Source: Clostridiaceae bacterium | GTDB taxonomy: Bacteria > Bacillota > Clostridia > Peptostreptococcales > Tindalliaceae | Assembly: GCA_024635995.1 (NCBI GenBank) | Contig: JAGXHW010000003.1 | Span: forward strand, 1 to 47,450 | Direction of reading: 5' to 3' | Length of the DNA: 47,450 bases | Position numbers and translations under genes: made by a program | In this document: positions 41,135 to 47,450 of the stretch, in pieces | Layout: every line of letters begins with the position of its first letter | Numbering within the stretch: the first letter of the stretch is position 1 | Notes under the pieces: model-generated | What the model was told of the DNA's origin: nothing | Database searches by the model: none | What the model saw: the letters and a program-made list of their open reading frames with translations, nothing else

Positions 41135-42631
41135 TTATGCTGTATGACTGCTTTTAAAGAATAGTTTTACTGTGGTGCCCCTTCCCACTTCACTGTCAAT
41201 TTCCATTCTTCCCTGGTTCAGGTCAACAAATTCTCTTACGATGTTAAACCCCAGCCCGGTTCCTTTTTCATTGGCTGTACCAGGTGTCGATTCGTTGATT
41301 TCTGATACCATAAGTTTTTCCACCTGCTCAGGTGTCATGCCCTGTCCCTGGTCTTCCACCTGGATGGAAATTTCCTCCTGAAGGTCATAGACTCTGATGT
41401 ATATGATACTCCCAGTGTAGGAGTATTTAATGGCATTTGACAACAAGTTGCGGATGATTACTTCAAGGCTCTTAGTGTCCGCCCTCATGATAAGTTGTGG
41501 ATCACCGAAAATATTGAGTCGCAGTGATTTTTTGTCCAGTATCACTTTGAGTCCGGTCACTGCACTATTGATGGCTGAGATTGGACTTATGTTGGTGATC
41601 TCCAGCTTGATTTTATTCATATTGACAGAGGCCCATTCCAGCAGATTGTTCACCAGGTTATAGGTTTCTTTGGTCGATTCACTTAATGCGCTGAACAACT
41701 TTTCCTGTTCCTCCGGTTCGAAGATATTGGGGTTTTCTGAAAATATGTCTACCACTCCCAAAAGACCGTTAAAGGGGCTTCTCAGGTCGTGTCCGATGAT
41801 GGAGAAGAGTTTCATCTTTGTCTCATTGGCCATGGCCAGCTGTTCCCGTTTGTTTTCAAGACTACGGAAAATAATATCATAGGGCTCCCGGATGCCTTTT
41901 TCAACAATGGATTTATAGATCAGGTAAAAAGAGATGATTTTAAAATAATGTCCCATGACATTTGAGATACCATAATTGTCGATGTAAAAGGTGAAAAAAA
42001 GCTCTGCAATAATGGTCATGACCACTGACATGCTGAGGAACCTCCACAAGCGGGAACCAAAATACTCTTTGTAACGATTCAGACCCAACAGCACCAACGC
42101 CAGTATGCCCATGATGATGTATTCACTGATGATTTTGAAGGGTGTCTGGCCAACACCGACCACGAAAGCAACCGGGAAGTTCTTCCAGATAAAAATGGCA
42201 AGAATACCCAGGGCGGAAATAACGGTGTAGACTACCAACACCAGACAATTGTTGCATTTTTTTTGCGTATAAAGGAAGTAAAAGCCGGCCAGCAGTGTCA
42301 GGCTTTCCATATAACGGCCAAGTACCCACAATTGGTTGGCATAATAATCATAGCCGGCAAACACATTCATACCTGTGTAGCCCAGTATATGGAGAAAGTC
42401 GATGTGCGCTACAAACAGATATGCCAGTCCGATGAAATGAAGGTATTCATTATCAATATAGCGACGGGCGTTCCATGTGAGTACGAACATGAGCACCGCA
42501 ATAACGATGCTAAAACCTTCTGCATAGGCATGAAAGAGCAGATAGTTGCTTGTCATCAGGTATAAGCTTAACAGCAATGCGGCATACATAAATGTGGAGA
42601 ATAGCTTGTTGTTTTTTTTCACCCAGTTCAT
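41135..42631 (-). CDS. MASE3-domain sensor histidine kinase
   Basis: Integral-membrane histidine kinase, 498 residues. ATG 42631 is chosen because AGGAGG lies 6 bases upstream; the frame is open up to 42724 but without such a site. About eight transmembrane segments (residues 10-255) form a MASE3-type sensor, with LAYLFVAHIDFLHILGYTGM as a typical segment. The HisKA domain has IIGHDLRSPFNGL (His near 275), and the ATPase domain has the N-box LLSNAIKYS, the G1 box DQGQGM and the G2 box GTGLGFNIV. It is the last gene of a four-gene minus-strand signalling cluster; the hybrid kinase gene precedes it by 108 bp. No output regulator accompanies it. Confidence 0.9.
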   Translation of the reverse strand: MNWVKKNNKLFSTFMYAALLLSLYLMTSNYLLFHAYAEGFSIVIAVLMFVLTWNARRYIDNEYLHFIGLAYLFVAHIDFLHILGYTGMNVFAGYDYYANQLWVLGRYMESLTLLAGFYFLYTQKKCNNCLVLVVYTVISALGILAIFIWKNFPVAFVVGVGQTPFKIISEYIIMGILALVLLGLNRYKEYFGSRLWRFLSMSVVMTIIAELFFTFYIDNYGISNVMGHYFKIISFYLIYKSIVEKGIREPYDIIFRSLENKREQLAMANETKMKLFSIIGHDLRSPFNGLLGVVDIFSENPNIFEPEEQEKLFSALSESTKETYNLVNNLLEWASVNMNKIKLEITNISPISAINSAVTGLKVILDKKSLRLNIFGDPQLIMRADTKSLEVIIRNLLSNAIKYSYTGSIIYIRVYDLQEEISIQVEDQGQGMTPEQVEKLMVSEINESTPGTANEKGTGLGFNIVREFVDLNQGRMEIDSEVGRGTTVKLFFKSSHTA

Positions 42632-42739
42632 GATTTCCTCCTGTGAGTTCCTCCGTTGAAACTTATTTATAGTGTTTACGTGTGCCTCTATATTATCATA
42701 ATTACCAATCTTTATTAATGCCAAAACGTGAAGTTTTCA

Positions 42740-44779
42740 CTAACTTATTTTTTCAAGCCCATATTCCCGGACAATTTCTTCCAATAAACGCTTTTCAAAA
42801 GGTTTGGCCAGGTACCCATCCATGCCTACAGATAGGCATTCTTCCCTGTCTCCGGGCAGCACTTTGGCTGTCATGGCCACGATGGAAGTACGGTTGCCGG
42901 TGACCTGTTCTCTTTTCCGTATGGCCCTGGTGGCTTCCATACCATCCATCACAGGCATCTGGATGTCCATTAGAATCAGGTCGTATTCATTTTCAGCTGT
43001 CTTGTGGACCGCTTCCCTTCCATTTTCCACGGTGTCCACCTGACAACTCATTTTTTCCAATTGGAATTTGGCGATGTTTCGGCCGGCAAAGTCGTCGTCC
43101 ACCACCAGCACACGAAGAGTGTTTTCTTTTTCGTTGGCGGTTGGCACCGGCTTAAATGACTTGCTCTCTTGTGTTTCAATGTGTGAAGCCATTGTGGGAT
43201 TGCCTAAATACATATGGCATGAAAAAGTAAAGCAACTACCTGTACCAGGGGTGCTTTTTACGGTAATGGTGCCTCCCATCAATTCTGCCAGTTCTTTGGC
43301 GGTGGATAGGCCCAGTCCCAAGCCTCCATGAACTCTTGTATTGGATTCGTCAGCCTGGCTGAAACGGTCAAAAATGTAGTTTATTTTATCAGGTGATATC
43401 CCAATGCCGGTGTCCTTCACCTGACACACCACGGTTAGCAACTGAGGGTCATCTGTTTCTTCTGTAGTCATGGAAAGGTAGACGGCCCCTCTTTCTGTGA
43501 ATTTAACTCCATTGCCCGTGAGGTTGCCCAGGATTTGTTTCAATTTAAACCGGTCACCCACCAACTGATGCGGTACTTGAGAACTTACATACATGTGAAG
43601 TGTCAAACCTTTATGTGCAGCGGTGGTCTGGTGCAAGGTGATCATTTCCTTTAACAAAGTTACAGGAGAGAATGGCTCTTCTACTAGAATCTGTTGTTTT
43701 TTCTCCAGGCTTGTGTAATTCAAGACCTCATTTACCACATTGGTAAGTGATTTGCATGAGTGCAGGGACAGTTCGATGTAATGAGCCTGTTCTTCTGTAA
43801 GGGTTGTGGTTTGAAGCAGTTGAATCATGCCCATCAGCCCGTTGAGAGGGGTGCGCAATTCGTGGCTCATGTTGGATAAAAATTGGGATTTGGCTTCACT
43901 GGCGGCTTCTGCCCGCTGTTTTTCAATTTCCAGGTGCACATTTTGTTCCTGGAGTTTTTTCTGGGTCTTTCTCAGGTTTTCTTCGGATTGTTTTAGTTCT
44001 GTTACATCCATCCCCGCCGCTAAAATCCGTTTGACCCCATCGATCATCATGGGTGTCAGTTTCATTTGCAACCACCGACGTTGTCCTGATTGTTGCCTGA
44101 TAGACCACTCAAACTCCTGTGGGCCTTCCTGGTCTGTTTTTCGAAGCCATTCACGGGCAGTGGTAAAATCATAGGGTGACTCCATCCAGAAATTATTCTC
44201 TTTTAATTCTTCCATCGAGTTAAACCCATATTTTTCATAGGCGGCAGAATTGGCATCAATCAGTTCTCCAGTGTCTTTATCATGAATCAACATGGAAACC
44301 GGCGATTCCAGAAACAGGGTTTTAAAACGGGATTCACTCTCCCTAAGGGCAGTGCCGGTTTGATGTAGTTTTTCCTGGTAGGTCATGTTTTTGAATAACC
44401 GGTTAACCGCATGTGGTAACCTGTCAAGCAACTCAGTATCTTTCAGCAGATAATCTTCTGCTCCTTCTTTCATGACTTCCACCGCCAGGCGCTCATCTCC
44501 CTGGCCAGTCATCATAATAAAGGGCGGGTTGATGCCTTCCCGGTGCATTTCTTTCACCAGGTCTAATCCTGTCACGTCTGGCAGTCGATGGTCTATCAAC
44601 AGTACATACCTACGGGTTGAAGCAAGGTACCGTAATGCTTCTGCACCTGTTTCCGCTTCAATAATCTGATAGCCTTCCTTTTCCAGGCGTCGTGTAATGA
44701 GCCTGCGCAGGGCCGCATCGTCATCCACCACCAGGATGGGAACGGATGTTATTTGGTTGGTTGGTTGTTCATGCTTCAT
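42740..44779 (-). CDS. Hybrid histidine kinase REC-PAS-HisKA-HATPase-REC
   Basis: Soluble hybrid kinase, 679 residues. ATG 44779 is chosen (AAGGAGG upstream; 44809 is also in frame). The N-terminal receiver (about 12-130) has VVDDDAALR and a phosphoacceptor in LLIDHRLPDVTG. A PAS domain (about 155-270) ends GMDVTELK, followed by a coiled coil. HisKA has SNMSHELRTPLNG (His near 320); HATPase has the N-box LTGNGVKF, where the usual final Asn is changed, DTGIGIS and GLGLGLS. The C-terminal receiver (about 560-675) has VVDDDFAG and the Asp in LILMDIQMPVMDG. The N-terminal receiver lets another kinase control it; the single-receiver gene and SBP-kinase gene lie just upstream. Confidence 0.92.
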   Translation of the reverse strand: MKHEQPTNQITSVPILVVDDDAALRRLITRRLEKEGYQIIEAETGAEALRYLASTRRYVLLIDHRLPDVTGLDLVKEMHREGINPPFIMMTGQGDERLAVEVMKEGAEDYLLKDTELLDRLPHAVNRLFKNMTYQEKLHQTGTALRESESRFKTLFLESPVSMLIHDKDTGELIDANSAAYEKYGFNSMEELKENNFWMESPYDFTTAREWLRKTDQEGPQEFEWSIRQQSGQRRWLQMKLTPMMIDGVKRILAAGMDVTELKQSEENLRKTQKKLQEQNVHLEIEKQRAEAASEAKSQFLSNMSHELRTPLNGLMGMIQLLQTTTLTEEQAHYIELSLHSCKSLTNVVNEVLNYTSLEKKQQILVEEPFSPVTLLKEMITLHQTTAAHKGLTLHMYVSSQVPHQLVGDRFKLKQILGNLTGNGVKFTERGAVYLSMTTEETDDPQLLTVVCQVKDTGIGISPDKINYIFDRFSQADESNTRVHGGLGLGLSTAKELAELMGGTITVKSTPGTGSCFTFSCHMYLGNPTMASHIETQESKSFKPVPTANEKENTLRVLVVDDDFAGRNIAKFQLEKMSCQVDTVENGREAVHKTAENEYDLILMDIQMPVMDGMEATRAIRKREQVTGNRTSIVAMTAKVLPGDREECLSVGMDGYLAKPFEKRLLEEIVREYGLEKIS

Positions 44780-44837
44780 AAAACATCCTCCTTGCTGAAC
44801 GCAATGCAACTTTCTCTTAATTTCTACTTAATGTGGG

Positions 44838-45284
44838 TCATTCTCCGTTGTTAATGACAGGGATCTGCACCACCGACAAAAAAAGTCCCAACTGTCGAAT
44901 TGCATTCACAAAAGCCTCGTATTCCAATGGTTTGGTTATATAGTTACTACAGCCCAATTCATGGCATTTTTCCACTTCGCGAGGATCATCGGTGGTGGTG
45001 ATCATCATCACCGGCATTTTCCTCAATTCAGGGTGTTCCTTCACCTGTTGCAGCACATCTATTCCATTGAGCTTGGGCATGCGGATGTCCAGCAACAGTA
45101 CGTATGCCTGGTTAGCCTTCCGATGCGGTCCTTCACCCTTTCTAAACAAAAAGTTGTGAATTTCCTGGCCATCTCTGAAATGAATAATCTTGTTAACAAT
45201 GCCAGCCCTTACCAGGTTTTTTTTGATCAGGCCAGCGTGCCCTTCATCATCTTCTGCCACAAGAATAATGACGTCTTTGTTCAT
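44838..45284 (-). CDS. Single-domain response regulator, Rcp1-like
   Basis: Stand-alone receiver, 148 residues. ATG 45284 is chosen because GGGAGTGAG lies about 5 bases upstream; the frame is open to 45395 but would overlap the preceding kinase. Motifs are LVAEDDEGHAG, the phosphoacceptor Asp in LLLDIRMPKLNG, MITTTDDP and the Lys in YITKPLEYE. The loop with FRKGEGPHRKANQAY marks it as Rcp1-like, matching the phytochrome-type transmitter of the SBP-kinase encoded 64 bp upstream. It has no output domain and is likely a phosphate shuttle between the SBP-kinase and the hybrid kinase. Confidence 0.9.
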   Translation of the reverse strand: MNKDVIILVAEDDEGHAGLIKKNLVRAGIVNKIIHFRDGQEIHNFLFRKGEGPHRKANQAYVLLLDIRMPKLNGIDVLQQVKEHPELRKMPVMMITTTDDPREVEKCHELGCSNYITKPLEYEAFVNAIRQLGLFLSVVQIPVINNGE

Positions 45285-45348
45285 TCTACTCACTCCCTGA
45301 TTATTATTCTCATTTTCTAACGCCCTATTGTTTGTTGATATCTTGTCT

Positions 45349-47450
45349 TTATCCATCACTAATGGCTCCTTTAACTGCAAAGGGCAGCTGTACATAAAAC
45401 TTACTACCTACCCCAGGGGTTGATGTCAGATATATGCTGCCCCCCAGGCGTTCAACAATTTGTTGTACGGTGGTGAGGCCCAATCCTTCCCCTTCGTTTT
45501 CACGAGGATTCAGTCTGTGAAATAATTCAAAAATACGTTTTTGATGCTCTGTAGCAATACCAATCCCATTGTCTTCCACACAATAGGTGCTGGTATTATT
45601 GTCAGAAGTGCCCGTGATTCGGATCATACACTGTTTTGAAGGGTCCCTGTATTTAAGTGCGTTGTCCAGCAGATTGGAGAAAGCCTGGGTTACCTGCACT
45701 TCATCACCGCGGCAGGGAGGAAGATCTCCCACCTCCACCTTGATGCCTGCTTCTTTCAATTGATATTCCACTGCATCCACGGTCCTTTTCACAAGGTCGT
45801 TCATATCCAGTGGCGAGATGCTCAGAGCGGCACGTCCTAAACGCGAGAGTTTCAAGAGGCCCTTCAACAATCTATCCATCTGCCGTACACTGGCCCGGAT
45901 ATACCCCAGGCTTTCCTCCAGTTCCGGCAGGCTTTGGATCATCAAGTCATGCAGGTTTTTACTGTTTTCTTCGTCTGTGGCTTGTTCAAAGGCTAGTTTA
46001 ATATCTTCCAGTTCGTAGACCATCTCACGGCTGTAGCCATCCACATTCACCAGGGGTGAGCGAAGGTCATGGGAGGCAACATAAAGAATTTGTTCCAGTT
46101 CCTTGTTCTTGGCGGCAATTTCTTGCTGAGCTTTCCGGCTTTCGGTAATATCAGCACTAACGGTGGCAAAACGGTGCTGGCCCAGGGAAACGGCCGAGAT
46201 AGAAAAATGTTTTTCCATTGGCGGAAAGTATGTTTCAAACTCATAAGATTTACCGGTTTTAACAACCCTTTCGTATTCGATGCCGTAGGGAGGTCTTTCA
46301 GTACCATACACCTCTGTGGCCAGTTTCCCTTCAACCATTTCACGGGTAATACCGGTAACCAGTGTAAATGCCCGGTTGCAGTCCAAAATCCGGTAATTTA
46401 TCATCTGTTGATTTTCGTCATAAACCGCCTGGTGAATGACTACCATCTCAGTCATGGAAGTAAAGAGGGCCTGTAGCTTTTCTTCACTTATACGCAGTTT
46501 TTCCTGGTTCTTTAGAATTTGTTCCGTGGCGGATTCAAGCTCCCGGGTTCGTTTTTTTACTAAGTAGCGGAGGGTCAGGATAGCCGCAAGCAACCCCAGA
46601 AGCAGCAGGGCAAGACCCAGTAAATACCACTGGTAAGCGTACATCAAATCGGCCAGAGTGGTTTCCTCATAGGTTCCCAGCCAACGTTCGAAAATCCCTT
46701 CGTATTCCCCGGTGGCCATGACCACTTGAAGGCCGCCGTTCAGGGTCAGCAGCAGTTCTTCATTTTCTTTTGCCACTGCCATGGCATAGTCCTGTGGAAT
46801 CATGTTCAGACCCTGGGCCGTCAGGTTCTGCCAGTCATTTTCCCGGATGCTGTAAAGGCCAGGCATTTTCAGAAGGCCGGCGTAGTCGTGAACACCGGTG
46901 TTCACCAAGCGGAGGGCTTCATTAACGGTGGACACTTCCACCAGCTGGATGTTCAGATCCAATCCCGCCAGAAATTCTCCCACAATATCCCCTCGCTGCA
47001 CTACCACTATTTGGTTTTGCAGGTCTTCCAGCTCCACTACTTTGGTTCCCTGCCGGGTGAATATATCCCCGTTGGCGATAGTATGGTGGGCGGAAAAACT
47101 ATAGAATTCTTCTCGCTCCTGCGAGTGGAACATGCCTGAAATCACATCGATGTCCCCCGCTTCCAATGCTTCCCGGGTACGACTCCACTCATCAAGACGG
47201 ATTTCCACCTCATAACCCATGGTCGCTGCCACGGCCCGGACCAGCTCCACGTTAAACCCGGCGGGGTTTCCGTTATCGTCCAGAAAACTGTATGGCGGAT
47301 AATTCACGTCGTCTCCCACGATGAGGACCGGAGGGTTTTCTGAAACGGCCTCCACCTGAAGGGTGCCGGGAAAGAGTCCCCATAGAAAAATGGCCGTTAA
47401 TAATCCCCATAAAAACGTTCTTTGAATTTTTGTTTTTGTTGGTGTATGTC
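45349..47450 (-). CDS. SBP-sensor histidine kinase, truncated by the window edge
   Basis: Membrane histidine kinase whose sensor is an extracellular solute-binding domain. The reading frame stays open to the window edge, and the 31 codons before GTG 47355 encode a signal peptide (FLWGLLTAIFLWGLF near its core). GTG 47355 is therefore not the start and the true start lies beyond 47450. Visible domains are SBP_bac_3 (ligand-binding landmarks YPPYSFLDDNG and EAGDIDVISGMF), one transmembrane segment (WYLLGLALLLLGLLAAILTL), a coiled coil, a PAS domain, a HisKA with YVASHDLRSPLVN and a HATPase with DNGIGI and GEGLGL. SBP_bac_3 domains usually bind amino acids or similar small solutes. It is upstream of the receiver, hybrid kinase and MASE3 kinase genes. 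Confidence 0.9.
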   Translation of the reverse strand, partial: HTPTKTKIQRTFLWGLLTAIFLWGLFPGTLQVEAVSENPPVLIVGDDVNYPPYSFLDDNGNPAGFNVELVRAVAATMGYEVEIRLDEWSRTREALEAGDIDVISGMFHSQEREEFYSFSAHHTIANGDIFTRQGTKVVELEDLQNQIVVVQRGDIVGEFLAGLDLNIQLVEVSTVNEALRLVNTGVHDYAGLLKMPGLYSIRENDWQNLTAQGLNMIPQDYAMAVAKENEELLLTLNGGLQVVMATGEYEGIFERWLGTYEETTLADLMYAYQWYLLGLALLLLGLLAAILTLRYLVKKRTRELESATEQILKNQEKLRISEEKLQALFTSMTEMVVIHQAVYDENQQMINYRILDCNRAFTLVTGITREMVEGKLATEVYGTERPPYGIEYERVVKTGKSYEFETYFPPMEKHFSISAVSLGQHRFATVSADITESRKAQQEIAAKNKELEQILYVASHDLRSPLVNVDGYSREMVYELEDIKLAFEQATDEENSKNLHDLMIQSLPELEESLGYIRASVRQMDRLLKGLLKLSRLGRAALSISPLDMNDLVKRTVDAVEYQLKEAGIKVEVGDLPPCRGDEVQVTQAFSNLLDNALKYRDPSKQCMIRITGTSDNNTSTYCVEDNGIGIATEHQKRIFELFHRLNPRENEGEGLGLTTVQQIVERLGGSIYLTSTPGVGSKFYVQLPFAVKGAISDG

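Noticed and set aside
1-47450. tRNA, rRNA, CRISPR or prophage features
   Set aside because: None recognised on either strand while reading; a dedicated tRNA and covariance-model scan would be decisive.

Overview
The window reads like a chromosome segment of a low-to-moderate GC Gram-positive anaerobe of the Clostridia. This is an inference from AGGAGG-type ribosome binding sites, lipobox lipoproteins, a LytTR/GHKL two-component pair, a YesMN-type pair, a sigma-54 activator next to an opine-dehydrogenase-like gene, and several cyclic-di-GMP enzymes. No rRNA, tRNA, CRISPR array or phage module was seen. Nearly all genes are of recognisable families.

Left part (1-11.9 kb). A complete IS1634-like insertion sequence (5-1946) lies at the edge. 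It is followed on the minus strand by a PAS-PAS-GGDEF diguanylate cyclase, a GHKL histidine kinase and a LytTR response regulator. The cyclase and the kinase are each preceded by direct repeats with a 21-bp period of the kind LytTR proteins bind. The regulator gene has a long leader with a GEMM-like (cyclic-di-GMP-I type) aptamer candidate and a strong intrinsic terminator. Next come a sigma-54 activator and its likely target, an octopine/opine-dehydrogenase-family gene with a textbook -24/-12 promoter, then a TetR regulator with palindromic operators and a membrane-anchored serine hydrolase.

Middle (12-32 kb). An operon of histidine kinase, Rcp1-like receiver and REC-GGDEF-EAL protein is followed by a flavodoxin-like Fe-S protein, a formylglycine-generating-enzyme-like protein and an Arr-type rifampin ADP-ribosyltransferase. 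Then come a frameshifted lipoprotein, a Gfo/Idh/MocA oxidoreductase, two gene remnants (HD-domain and RibD C-terminal), a YesMN-type two-component pair, and a compact extracytoplasmic thiol-repair operon (CcdA, TlpA-like lipoprotein, MsrAB lipoprotein). Assorted single genes follow, including DUF3795, LiaF-like, MBL-fold, two alpha/beta hydrolases (one a clear pseudogene) and a ketopantoate-reductase-like gene.

Right part (32-47.45 kb). GyrI-like and PadR genes, a CuA-type lipoprotein, a class V aminotransferase, and a cobalamin-binding protein with a CarH-like W-x9-EH motif placed just upstream of an AGDEF diguanylate cyclase. Then an unknown lipoprotein and a P1-family peptidase. The end is a four-gene minus-strand signalling cluster: SBP-sensor kinase, receiver, REC-PAS-kinase-REC hybrid, MASE3 kinase. 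None of its members has a DNA-binding output. The last gene runs off the right edge.

The main theme is signalling. There are six histidine kinases, several receivers without DNA-binding domains, and three cyclic-di-GMP enzymes. The most interesting candidate system is a possible closed loop at 2-6 kb, in which a LytTR regulator drives a diguanylate cyclase while its own mRNA carries a cyclic-di-GMP-riboswitch-like leader.
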